From: Anomaloglossus baeobatrachus
Taxonomy: Eukaryota > Chordata > Amphibia > Anura > Aromobatidae
Reading direction: 5' to 3'
NCBI RefSeq assembly: GCF_048569485.1
Contig: NC_134354.1
Location: forward strand, 401,598,185 to 401,662,184
DNA length: 64,000 nt
Positions 52,678-62,884 of the stretch are shown here, in pieces (the first letter of the stretch is position 1; each line of letters opens with the position of its first letter). The position numbers and the translations under genes were made by a program. A model generated the notes under the pieces. It saw only the letters and a list, made by a program, of their open reading frames with translations, was not told the DNA's origin and did no database searches.

Positions 52678-54220
52678 ATACCCGGATGTTCGGGCGGCGG
52701 AGTTGTTGGAACGGGGTTTTACGGAGGGCTTTCGGATTCCGTTTGAATCTGAGGCGCCGGTGTTTCGCCCGGGAAACCTGAGGTCCGCAAAAGAACATCC
52801 GGCGGTGGTGAAGGAAAAGCTGCAGAAGGAGGTGGAGTTGGGAAGGATGGCGGGCCCATTCCAGGACCCGCCATTCTCCAATTTACGGATTTCCCCCCTT
52901 GGGGTGGTTCCTAAGAAGGAGCCGAACAAATTTCGGCTCATTCATCATTTATCTTATCCGGCGGGATTGTCGGTGAATGATGGGATATCACCGGAATTGT
53001 CGGCGGTATGTTATGTATCGTTCGATAGGGCCTTGGAGCTGGTAAGGGTAGCGGGGCGGGGGGCCCTGATGGCAAAGGCGGATGTGGAAGCAGCTTTTCG
53101 TTTACTCCCGGTGCATCCAGAGAGCTTTCATCTCTTGGGGTGTATGTGGGATGGTGAATACTATGTGGATCGTTGCTTGCCGATGGGCTGTTCCATTTCG
53201 TGTGCTTATTTTGAGGCATTCAGTACGTTTGTGGAATGGGTAGTCAAGGAGGTGGCAGGAGTCCATTCGGTGATTCACTATTTGGATGACTTCTTTTGCG
53301 TGGGTCCGGCGGGCTCTTCGGTTTGCTCCTTGTTTTTGTTCACGTTAGATCGGATCGCGCGTAGCCTGGGTATTCCGTTGGCAAAAGACAAAACAGAAGG
53401 GCCGGTGACGGTTTTATGTTTCTTAGGTATTGAAATTGATACACTGGCAATGGAATGCCGGTTGCCGGAGGGGAAGCTGTTGGATTTGAAGGCGTCGGTG
53501 CGGTTTTTGTCTCAGGCCAAGAAGGTGCGGTTGCGCGAGTTGCAGTCAGTGCTCGGAAAATTGAATTTCGCTTGTCGCATTATGCTGATGGGGCGGATAT
53601 TTAATAGGAGACTGGCGGGCGCAACCGCGGGGGTAAAAGCTCCAAATCACTTTGTCCGAGTGACAAAAATGATGAAAGGGGATTTGTTGGTGTGGGAGGA
53701 GTTCTTGGACCGGTACAACGGTCGGACCCTTTGGATGAGCGAGGCAGTGTCCAATAGCCAGCTGGAATTGTACACTGATGCTGCTGGGGCGACGGGTTTT
53801 GGAGCAATTTTTCAAACGCGCTGGTGCGTGGGAAAGTGGCCGCAGCGTTGGGTGGAAGCAGGTTTGGTGAGGAATTTGGCGCTGTTGGAATTGTTTCCCA
53901 TTATTGTGGCGGTGGAGTTGTGGGGCCCTGTTTTTGCTGGAAGAAGGGTTTGCATGCATTGTGACAACATGGCGGTGGTGCATTCCATCAACGCACTGTC
54001 GGCAAAATCCCCGCCGGTTGTGGGGTATTTAAGGCATCTCGTGTTGCGTTGCTTGGAGTTAAACATTTGCGTGGTGGCTCGGCATGTGCCTGGGATTCAC
54101 AACGAGGTGGCTGATGCGCTATCACGGTTTCAGTTTTGCAGGTTCAGGAAGCTGGTGCCGGAAGCGGACGCGGAGGGAGAACCTTGCCCGAACTGGCTGT
54201 GGGACCTGGCATCGGTATAG
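52580..54220 (+). CDS. Ngaro reverse transcriptase-RNase H
   Basis: From roughly PYLSRYPDVRAAELL onward the frame shows the DIRS/Ngaro reverse transcriptase: GVVPKKEPNKFRLIHHLSYP, KADVEAAFRLLPVHP (first Asp), LPMGCSISCAYFE and HYLDDFFCVG (active-site YLDD). RNase H follows with YTDAAGATGFGAIF, NLALLELFPI, HCDNMAVVHSI and NEVADALSRF. The frame overlaps the tyrosine recombinase frame by 85 bases, a known layout in this order. The precise start is uncertain because the open frame extends upstream into Gag. No lesion seen. Confidence 0.9.
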   Translation, partial: PGASRKGKERRGMGLEKGRTPVRVEAMLPYLSRYPDVRAAELLERGFTEGFRIPFESEAPVFRPGNLRSAKEHPAVVKEKLQKEVELGRMAGPFQDPPFSNLRISPLGVVPKKEPNKFRLIHHLSYPAGLSVNDGISPELSAVCYVSFDRALELVRVAGRGALMAKADVEAAFRLLPVHPESFHLLGCMWDGEYYVDRCLPMGCSISCAYFEAFSTFVEWVVKEVAGVHSVIHYLDDFFCVGPAGSSVCSLFLFTLDRIARSLGIPLAKDKTEGPVTVLCFLGIEIDTLAMECRLPEGKLLDLKASVRFLSQAKKVRLRELQSVLGKLNFACRIMLMGRIFNRRLAGATAGVKAPNHFVRVTKMMKGDLLVWEEFLDRYNGRTLWMSEAVSNSQLELYTDAAGATGFGAIFQTRWCVGKWPQRWVEAGLVRNLALLELFPIIVAVELWGPVFAGRRVCMHCDNMAVVHSINALSAKSPPVVGYLRHLVLRCLELNICVVARHVPGIHNEVADALSRFQFCRFRKLVPEADAEGEPCPNWLWDLASV

Positions 54221-55107
54221 CATTTGAGGGAATTCGGAGATCGGTGTCTGAGGCTACTTGGTGCCGATATCAGGCGGTGTGGAAGGAATGGGCAGAGTTG
54301 GAAAGTAGGGAGTTCATGGAGTCGGGTTACAAGGGTCGAGTATTGGGGGTACTGATGTTAATAAGTGGGGATTTTTCGGAAGGCAGGTCAGTTTCGGTGA
54401 TTGGTTGCAAGTTGGCGGCGTTGGCCTTTTTGTTCCAGATGCAAGGGGTTCGGGACGTAACTAAGGATTTTCTGGTGCGACAGGCAATGAAGGGTTTTCG
54501 GAAAGGGGCTCAGTCGCGTGACTCTAGGCGGCCGGTGTCATTGCCATTGTTGGTGCGTTTAGTGGGGTGTTTAGGGGAGTTATGTTCGTCTCCTTATGAG
54601 CGGGTGTTGTTTTCGGTAGCTTTTGTACTGGCGTTTTTTGGGGCCTTTCGTATTGGCGAATTGGTCAGCCCGACTAAGCAAGCGATGGGTGGTTTGCTGT
54701 TGGGTGATGTAATGCTGGGGGAGGATAGAGTGGAATGTCGGCTTCGCTTTTCTAAGACGGATCAGAGGGGCCGGGGGCGCTTAGTAGTGTTGTTCGCTTT
54801 ATCGGGGCACCAGTTGTGCCCAGTGTTACATGTGTCAGAGTTTTTAAAAGTGCGCGGCGGTTACCCTGGTGTTTTTCTTAGACATGCGGACGGATTGGCT
54901 TTGTCGCGGTATCAATTCAATGCGGTGCTGAAGATGGCTCTAGCAAGGGTGGGGGAGGAGCCACGTGAGTACGGGTCTCACTCTTTCCGGATTGGGGCGG
55001 CAACGGAGGCCGCCAGGTGGGGTTTGAGTGAGGACTGTATCCGGCGGATTGGGAGGTGGGAGTCTTCCAGGTTCCGTTTGTACATTAGGCCTCACTTGGT
55101 CAGGTGA
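54136..55107 (+). CDS. Ngaro tyrosine recombinase
   Basis: The N-terminal SAM-like core-binding region (SEATWCRYQAVWKEWAELE) is followed by the catalytic domain: FGAFRIGELVSP (catalytic Arg), FSKTDQRGRG (Lys region), SHSFRIGAATEAAR (HxxR), GRWESS and RLYIRPHL (Tyr nucleophile). All expected residues are present. It replaces integrase and inserts a circular cDNA by site-specific-type recombination. Start chosen in the overlap with the RT frame; an internal start nearer 54220 is possible. Confidence 0.9.
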   Translation: MQVQEAGAGSGRGGRTLPELAVGPGIGIAFEGIRRSVSEATWCRYQAVWKEWAELESREFMESGYKGRVLGVLMLISGDFSEGRSVSVIGCKLAALAFLFQMQGVRDVTKDFLVRQAMKGFRKGAQSRDSRRPVSLPLLVRLVGCLGELCSSPYERVLFSVAFVLAFFGAFRIGELVSPTKQAMGGLLLGDVMLGEDRVECRLRFSKTDQRGRGRLVVLFALSGHQLCPVLHVSEFLKVRGGYPGVFLRHADGLALSRYQFNAVLKMALARVGEEPREYGSHSFRIGAATEAARWGLSEDCIRRIGRWESSRFRLYIRPHLVR

Positions 55108-55206
55108 TGGTCAGGGGTGGGGGATTCAAGGTTGGTGTTTGATGCCGGTTTTGTGGGGCAATTTCTTGTTCTGTTGCTGTTTTTATTCGTGGTCTTTGTA
55201 TTTTAG

Positions 55207-55796
55207 GTCCATGTCTTGTGTGGATCCTCGGGCACTCCTATGTGTATTGGGGAGCGTTACGGGCGGATGTGCGACGTGACGGTCGGCAGCTTGGAGTGTC
55301 GGTGTCGGAAGCTCGAGTAAAGTGGCTCGGAATTCGGGGCATGACCTGGGGTAGAGTGCGCTCTGAGGTGGCTTATTATAGCCGGATGGATCGGGTCCCT
55401 GATGTGTTAATTTTGAATGTGGGGGGGAACGATTTGGGAGTGAGGTCGGCGAGGGAATTGAAAAGGGATATTAAGCTGGACCTGTTGCATTTGTGGAGGG
55501 CATTCCCGGGCATAGTTATCGTTTGGTCAGACATTATAGCTCGGACGCAGTGGCGTTTTGGGAGGTCGGTAGACCGTATTAATAGGGCCCGGAGCAAGCT
55601 GAACCGGGCTATTGGCAGGTTTGTGGCGAGAAATGGGGGGTTGGTGGTGCGGCATAGAGAATTGGAGGAGTCCACGGAGCAGTATCTGAGGAGAGATGGG
55701 GTTCATCTGACTGATGTGGGTCTGGATTTATGGATGTTGGGTTTGAGGGATGGCCTAGAGCAAGCACTGGGGGTGTGGGGGGCTCGGGCCAAGTAA
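55207..55796 (+). CDS. Ngaro SGNH-type hydrolase
   Basis: Reads GPCLVWILGHSYVYWG (block I, GHS in place of GDS), then NVGGNDLGV (block III, GxND), and DGVHLTDVGLDLW (block V, DxxH). These are the catalytic Ser, Asn and Asp/His blocks of SGNH/GDSL hydrolases. Length of about 190 residues suits one domain. No ATG precedes the Ser block in this frame. A pyrimidine-rich stretch ending in AG lies at 55150-55206, directly before it, so expression by splicing is plausible, though no matching donor was identified. Substrate unknown. Confidence 0.8.
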
Positions 55797-56489
55797 GGGT
55801 GTCACTTGGCCGGCCTGTGGCGGGGTGATAGGTCCGTCTGAGAGGTTAGGAGTACCGACAGTCGGTTGTTTGGTACGAAGTCGCTCAAGGGGAGTGGCTT
55901 CGGAGTGGATGGGAACTTGTGGGCGGAGGTCCCGCAGGTTCTGGGTAGGGGTAATTAACGATGGAACGTTGTTACCCCTCACCTTGGGCCGGGTGATCAC
56001 GGCCGAGGTGGTCCTCTGGGCCGGTTTGGAGGTTACGGCCGGGGGGTTAGGAATGATGGTTTGCCTCTCGGACGGATCTATCGGTGTTTCTGGTTATACG
56101 GGTATATATGTATAAGGTTAAGTTGAACAATTGAGTGGCATGTTGGGCCACGAGTTTTGGTATACATATATACGGTAAAATAAAACTGTGGCCATTCCTG
56201 CAATAAAGTCGTGGTTCTCGTCTTTATTTAGGGAGATATAGTACGGGGGGTGTTTCTGCAGGATAACCTGCTTATCCCTTATAGATGCGTCAAGATGGGT
56301 GTCTCCATTCTCCGGGTCCGGCGCCTCCTCTTTCGGCCATCTTTGTCCTCCTTCTTCTGAAGCCTGGGTGCATGGTCATGCACACAGGCCGGCATTGAGG
56401 TCCTGCACATGTTAGAATGCTGTATATAAGAGCTCCCTGGTAGTGGCTGCAGCTTATAGCCACCAATTCTGGTGACAGGTTCCCTTTAA

Positions 56490-57985
56490 TCAGCCATCAC
56501 TAGCCGATAACTGCAGAAATTGGGGATGACATTGATTGCTGTAGTTTATCTACTTAGATAAGGGAGTTCATTTGTCACCCAGTTCCCCACTGGCAATGCG
56601 ATCACATCATGGCAATTACTACTGAAGGCCCCGGATCTGCTTTATAAGTGCTTCTAAGAAGCCCTGCATCAGAACGGAACTTTGTTAATTATACAAAGAA
56701 ATCACTAACACCAAGAAAATCTACAGCGTCACCACCAAAAGTAATGAAATGAAAATTGAAATAAATTATGGATCTCTGAATATGGCAACATATCAAATTT
56801 TTATTTTCTTTATTTTTTTAAAGCAATTTTGTCTTAAAAACCTCTGTAAATTTGACATTATTGTAATCGTACTGTGAAATGGCTGCTGATTGCCTGCAGG
56901 AATTATGCCACACGATCCCCAGGAGAGCCATTGCTGACACTGCTGTAACTACGCCGACACTGGAGATGAGTATGTGTTATTAATTTACTATGGGGGAAAC
57001 ATACTGATTGAGAAGGGGTTGTCCGAGTAGCGGAAAACCTTTTTAAGATCTAGTCAAAACTATTAATTTTCTGTAACCCACTGCCCCAAGCAAACAGCAA
57101 TCCGAAAGGCAAGGGAGCAGTGTGCTTCCGAAGATTAAACCTGAGCACAGTTCTTAAACTCAGTTAATACTAGGTGACACTGAAGAAGTATGAGGAAGTT
57201 AAACATTCTTGCAACATTCAATTATTTATTTTAGCTAAACATCCCGCACTTAGCTATGTGTAAGATGTTTGGATAAAGTCTAGCACAAAGTTTAGCAAGA
57301 ATGTTCCTTGCTAATTTTTTTCCACTCTGCTGGATGGGAAAAGGGGAGCTCCTACACGAAGGACAAATTTATACATATCAGTCAAGGCGGGTAAACAACC
57401 GCTGATCGACTACATGCAATTCCTCGGAGGCCATTTAATCGCCTGTCCTAAACATTATATGCACACAGAACATGATTTGATCACCGGTACGTCAACTCTT
57501 TATCGGCATCATGTTCTCTTGTGCAAGACTAATAATTTTTAAGCTTGCTTAATAATGTTGGCACCCAAAGAAAAATAACTTTGTTCATTCGTCGTGTGTT
57601 TGTGCCGAGAATTCAGAACGAGCATTCACTAGAAGCAGTAAAATATAAACAACTGTAAATTTGGTATCGTAATTTTTACTGCAAACTTAACACCATAAAA
57701 ATAAAACCTGAATGATGATTTTTATTTTTCACCATTATATAGTGACCATCTAATAAACCCAGGCTCAAATTGGCCTTCTTGCCCACCGGGCAGATTCGGG
57801 GCAGATTTAATTACACTTCTTAGTTACCGCGTGGCACCACAATATGTGCGTGCACTCGCACACTATGATTGGGCATGTCTGTGATGATTTGTCCTGCACT
57901 GTACAGACCCAGGTGAGTTGCGCCTGGCACAGATCAGGTGGTATGACTGGCATCACCTGTTGTGCGGCTAAATCTGGCTCTAAAA
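56490..57985. other. Spacer with MITE fragments
   Basis: No gene seen. gagatgagtatgtgttatt ... actatgggggaaacat at about 56965 resembles the right end of the 13.75-kb foldback. Confidence 0.4.
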
Positions 57986-58440
57986 CCTATGCAACGGATG
58001 CGGTGAAAAAAACGCATCCTTTGCATAAGTTTTTACATGCGGCCCGTCCGGTTTTTGCCGGTTGCGGCACGCTACTGAGCATGCGCAGTGCAAAAAACCA
58101 TATGTGGCAGCCGGATGCGTTTTTTGCCGCATCGCGCCGCCTCCAGCGTCCATAGGCATGCATTGGAAAAAGCGCCGCATCGGCTAGATGCGGCGCGATG
58201 CGTTTTTTTTCGCCGGACAAAAAAACGTGCCAGGCAACGTTCCATCCGGCCGCCGCATGGGCTAAATATGCCGCATCCGGCAAAAACCGGACCGAACACA
58301 AGGCCATGCATCACAATCCAGCACTAATAAAAGTCTATGCTGAAAAAACGCAACCGGCGGCAAAAAAACGGTTGCGTTTTTTCTGCAAAGAGCCAGATTG
58401 TGCCGCACAGCAAAAACCGGATGTGTGAAAGCAGCCTAAC
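57986..58440. repeat. MITE-like repeat with internal hairpins
   Basis: Rich in gccgcatcgc, gcaaaaaccgg and their inverses. atgcggcgcgatgcg pairs with cgcatcgcgccgcc, giving several stem-loops. Ends ccggatgtgtgaaagcagcc, a common frog repeat edge. No coding frame. Confidence 0.55.
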
Positions 58441-58704
58441 TTGTGCTTGTAACTTCTAAGAAGACACATATGACTGTTTTTTTCACTATCTGACATGAAA
58501 TCAGAATAAAGCTTTCCTTTTTTAGGTCAATTGGGAACCAAGATTATTTATACAGTATTTGCCAAATACCAGAATAATGAGAGAAAGAGAATGTTTTAAG
58601 GCATTTTTATTGTCAGCTGTGAGGTTTATTGTCATCTGTGACTTGTCCCAATGCAGAACTCGTAAGTGTGCATATTCACCAGCCCCAGCGTCTGCTATCT
58701 GGTG
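58441..58704. other. Flank of LTR element
   Basis: Anonymous AT-rich DNA. ccagccccagcgtctgctat before and ccagccccagcatctcttat after the element are similar, showing a local repeat at the target. Confidence 0.45.
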
Positions 58705-58708
58705 TATA

Positions 58709-59906
58709 TGTCGCGGGCGGGGAGGAGGCCGCCGCCGCTGCGCTCTCGCTAACGCTCGGGTTCGGCGCGGCTGCTGCTTGCTGCTGGCTGCTCGGTGGCT
58801 CGAGCGGTGGGCCGGATCCGGGGCCTTGAGCGGCGCTCCTCGCCCGTGAGTGAAAGGGGGGGTGGTTTTGGGGTTTGGGAAGTTGGTCCGTGACGCCACC
58901 CATTGTGTGTGGTGAGATTAGGGCACCACCGCTGCTCTGGACGGGGATCCCGGGAGCGATGATGGGGAGCATCCGAGATGTTTCTTTCCCCTCCGTGTGT
59001 AGGGGGATTTGGTTGGTCCCGGGGCCCGGTGAGGTGTGACAGGGGAGGCAGGGTTGGTGAGGTGCAGGGTCGCGGGGGCAGCGCGGTGCCGGACAGCACG
59101 GTGGTACTCGCTCAGCCAATAACGTATACGGAGTCTCCAGTAAAACAAACGGCTGGATGGACGGGTCCCGCAGCCGCCTGCGGTGATCAGTCCCGGACGG
59201 TTGGTGGTGGCTGCCTTTCCCTGCACCTGTTGTGTATCTTCGGTCCCGATGGCTTCCCACCGGTAACCCGCTCCCCAGCTTGGATGTGGGCTGGAGGAGC
59301 CCCTTTTGCCCACAGGCTCTGGCCCTGGGAATTTTAGCCTTGGCGGTGGCTGTATTTCCCTTCTCGGTTTGGACGGTTGCCTTCTATCGGGTCTTTGCTG
59401 CTAGGAAACCCCGGAAGTTCCAGTCACTAACGGATTTTACCAGTTTAACGGCGACTCCAAGCCTGGTCGGGGTCCGTAGGCCCTGCCGGATTGTGCTGGC
59501 TTCTCTTCGCTCCCCGGTTCGGTACCGGCGGGCCGCCGCCCGACCCCGATCCTACGGTTCTGCGTCGATCGGCCTGTCCTGCAGACGGCCACCACCGTCT
59601 TCCAACCTTGCTCTTTGTGCCCGGGCCACGTACCCGGACACGGTCAGATTGCTCCTCTACTGCCACTCTACTCCTTCCACTTCACTCTCCCTAACTGCAC
59701 TGAACTGTTCTGACTTCCTTTCCCGCCTCCAGGACTGTGAACTCCTCAGTGGGTGGGGCCAACCGCCTGGCTCCACCCCACCTGGTGTGGACATCAGCCC
59801 CTGGAGGGAGGCAACAAGGATTTGTGTGTGACTGATGTGCCTATCTCGGGGTGTGGGGTGTGTTGTTGTAGTACCTGTGACGACCTGGCTTGTCCAGGGC
59901 GCCACA
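58709..59906 (-). repeat. 3' LTR of element at 58.7-62.8 kb
   Basis: 1198 bp, TG...CA. Relative to its partner there are many substitutions and short length differences, including one around 59560-59600. Confidence 0.88.
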
Positions 59907-60767
59907 TTCCCCCTTGGTTAAATGCAGACCGTCACGGGCTTCCTGTCCATCACCGGTTTTATTATTTTTTTTTTTTTTAAACTGTAAAAGAGGTAGAAAA
60001 CACATAAAACATTAACATTAGCATTTCTTTTATGAGACTTCCCCTAACGGGAGGCACGGTACTTAAACGTTACTAACGGTAGTCATTTTTATTACAACAT
60101 ACGGCTTCCGCTCTCTCCCGCCCAAATTACCTGGTCCTGATGCTGCCCCTAAGAAATGGGCAGCACCCTTTGACCCCAGTCCACATCCAGGCTGCCAGAG
60201 TGGGTACGGGTATGGTACTTCATACCCTACGGTCACTGCAGGGGACCCACGTCCATGGGGAACCCCTGACCCCCGGAGGATCGCCACCGGTTACGGTAGT
60301 GGCAGGCGTGGGCCATCTCTTTCCTCCAGGCCCATCCTCCAAAACAGCCTCTCCGGAGGCGGCAACGGACTTAAGCCAACAATTATTTACATTCCAAGTT
60401 TGTGGTTGCCCTGCAAGTTCTCGGGCCTGTCCGTAAGTATTTCCTTACGCCCGGTGCAAAGGGTCCCCTTGGGGACAACTTGCCAGCAACGGCCGGTTCA
60501 ATCACGGTTGGTAATCAGGTAACAGTTCGGTTGATTACTTTCATTTAACTTGACAACGGTACTGGTGGTCACAACGGGGACAACGGTGCAACGGTGAACC
60601 GCTACCGCATCCTTTTTCTCCAAGCAGCCGTCCTAGGGCACAGCTGCCGTGGCTGCCGCTACTGGTCAGTCGGTGTGGGACGGGCCCAGCCAGTTTCCCT
60701 CCGTGCCGGCTACGACCGGCACTTCCAGTAGTGAGGGGCCCAGCTGTGACGTGGCCTGCTCTGCCGC

Positions 60768-61334
60768 TTAGCAGCTACGTCCCCGCGGTGCCTCATCCGA
60801 GGCCGGGTGTCTGGAAGCGGTCAGCGTGGCTTGCAGTGCTGGCGTCTGGTCGTGGATCGCTTCCGTTGCGGCCAGGCGGACTGCTGGAGCCGTCGTCATC
60901 TCCGTCGCGGCCAGGATGGAGGCCGGGACGGATGCCAGGGCGGTGGTAAAGGTAAGGCCCGGGGGCCGCAAGTCTGGGCCCTCTCCCACAGACGCTGCGG
61001 GTTCCGCTACCGGTGACAGTGGTAACGGGTCGGTCGGGGCGGTGGCCGCGGGCATGGGCAGTAAGGGAGGTGGTGTAGTGGATGGCAGCAGGCTGGGCCC
61101 CTCAGACGCAACGGCCGTTCCCTCGGGAACATAGGGGCGTGGGTCGCTTACCGGCTCCTCGGAAACCACCTCCACTTCGCATGCCCACACGGTTGCTACC
61201 ATGCCCTTCTTCTCCGATGTCCACTCTGCCATCATGGAGTGGACCGTGGCCTGGAGCTCCTGGCACGTCTTGCTGCTGGGTCCAGGAACGTGTCTCGGCA
61301 GAGTCCTGGCGTCCCTGCACCTCTGCAGCGCCAA
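60768..61334 (-). pseudogene. Residual coding region of the second LTR element (broken)
   Basis: Minus-strand coding content is low-complexity, Ala/Pro/Thr-rich (LPMPAATAPTDPLPLSP). It has no enzymatic motif and is interpreted as a gag-like remnant only from its position after the primer site. Confidence that this was protein-coding is modest. Confidence 0.4.
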
Positions 61335-61617
61335 TTACATGCGGCCGCTAAGCACTGCCGCTCCTGCGGCCAGCGCTCCTCTGCCAGACACGGACATCTT
61401 CTCTCCGTCAGGTGCAGACATATTGTTTTTGCCCCCCTTGGTCTTTTCTCAGCACCTCCTCTTCAGGGGCGGAGTTTCGGCTTTCACGCCTCCACTGCTC
61501 GAGAAGACGCTCGAGTGGGGGAATCTTCGCGCCCAAGATGGCGGATTCTGAAATTTTTCAGCCGGACACCTCCGGCAGGACACAAGGCGCACCTCCACCA
61601 GCCGGTAGAGCGGTAAG

Positions 61618-61635
61618 ATCCTGTTCGTGACGCCA
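61618..61635 (-). promoter_or_regulatory. Primer-binding-site-like sequence
   Basis: Minus-strand TGGCGTCACGAACAGGAT, three bases inside the 5' LTR. Identical over 18 bases to that at 10662-10679. Confidence 0.7.
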
Positions 61636-61638
61636 AGT

Positions 61639-62821
61639 TGTCGCGGGCGAGGAGGAGGCCGCTGCCGCTGCGCTCTCGCAAACGCTCGGGTCTGGCGCGG
61701 CTGCTGCTTGCTGCTGGCTGCTCGGTGACTCGAGCGGTGGGCCGGATCCGGGACCTCGAGCGGCGCTCCTCGCCCGTAAGTGAAAGGTGTGGTGGTTTTG
61801 AGGTTTGGGAAGTTGGTCCGTGACGCCACCCACGGTGTGTGGTGAGGTTGGGGCACCACCGCTGCTCTGGACGGGGATACCGGGATCGATGACGGGGAGC
61901 AGCCGAGATGGTTTTTTTCCCCTCCGTCGGTAGGGGGATTTGCTTGGTCCCGGGGCCCGGTGAGGTGTGACGGGGGACGCAGGGTTGGTGGGGTGCAGGG
62001 TCGCGGGGGCAGCGTGGTGCCGGACGGCACGGTGGAACTCACTCAGCCAATAACGTATACGGAGTCTCCGGTAAAACAAACGGCTGGATGGACGGGTCCC
62101 GCAGCCGGCTGCGGTGATCAGTCCCGGACGGTTGGTGGTGGCTGCCTTTCCCTGCACCTGTTGTGTATCTTCGGTCCTGATGGCTTCCCACCGGTAACCC
62201 GCTCCCCAGCTTGGATGTGGGCTGGATGAGCCCCTTTTGCCCGCAGGCTCTGGCCCTGGGAATTTTAGCCTTGGCGGTGGCTGTATTTCCCTTCTCGGTT
62301 TGGTCGGTTGCTTTCTATCGGGTCTTTGCTGCTAGGAAACCCCGGAGGTTCCAGTCGCTAACGGATTTAACCGGTTTAACGGCGACTCCAAGCCTGGTCG
62401 GGGTCCGTAGGCCCTGCCGGATTGTGCTGGCTTCTCTTCGCTCCCCGGTTCGGTACCGGCGGGCCACCGCCCGACCCCGATCCTATGGTTCTCCTGCAGA
62501 CAGCCACCAGTGTCGGCCAACCTTGCTCTTTGTGCCCGGGCCACGTACCCAGACACGGTCAGATTGCTCCTCTACTGCCACTCTACTCCTTCAACTTCAC
62601 TCTCCCTAACTGCACTGAACTGTTCTGACTTCCTTTCCCGCCTCCAGGACTGTGAACTCCTCAGTGGGTGGGGCCAACCGCCTGGCTCCACCCCACCTGG
62701 TGTGGACATGAGCCCCTGGAGGGAGGCAACAAGGATTTGTGTGTGACTGATGTGCCTATCTCGGGGTGTGGGGTGTGTTGTTGTAGTACCTGTGACGACC
62801 TGGCTTGTCCAGGGCGCCACA
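61639..62821 (-). repeat. 5' LTR of element at 58.7-62.8 kb
   Basis: 1183 bp, TG...CA. Confidence 0.88.
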
Positions 62822-62884
62822 TATACACCAGCCCCAGCATCTCTTATGTGATGTATATACATGTATTTCTCAGTATCTGTATTA

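Larger units (their letters stand above)
50356..56288 (+). mobile_element. Ngaro (tyrosine-recombinase) retrotransposon
   Basis: Coding order on the plus strand is Gag-like region, reverse transcriptase-RNase H, tyrosine recombinase and SGNH hydrolase, the order known for vertebrate Ngaro elements of the DIRS order. Edges are inferred from where the MITE sequence stops. The split direct repeats expected at the ends could not be delimited by eye. AATAAA occurs at 56179 and 56202 near the 3' end. The enzymatic frames are open, so the element looks whole or nearly so. Confidence 0.88.
50202..56485. mobile_element. TTAA MITE split by the Ngaro element
   Basis: Ends aaagggaacctgtcaccag and ctggtgacaggttcccttt are inverted and flanked by TTAA (50198-50201, 56486-56489). 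The outer 150-200 bases on each side match the uninterrupted relative at 63053-63724 (ctgtatataagagcccagg; gatgggtgtc). Between about 50356 and 56288 an Ngaro retrotransposon replaces the centre. Confidence 0.85.
58709..62821 (-). mobile_element. Second non-autonomous LTR element of the same lineage
   Basis: LTRs at 58709-59906 and 61639-62821 start TG, end CA, and are flanked by tata (58705-58708, 62822-62825). Internal 1.73 kb. Primer site and purine run (CCAAGGGGGAA) match the element at 5.0-11.9 kb. The LTRs differ at many positions and by short length changes, so it is clearly older. The interior is short and broken, with no polymerase and no recognisable cold-shock segment. Confidence 0.88.

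Noticed and set aside
60768-61334. Possible cold-shock segment in the second LTR element
   Set aside because: No GYGFI or TVEF-type motif could be found in its interior.
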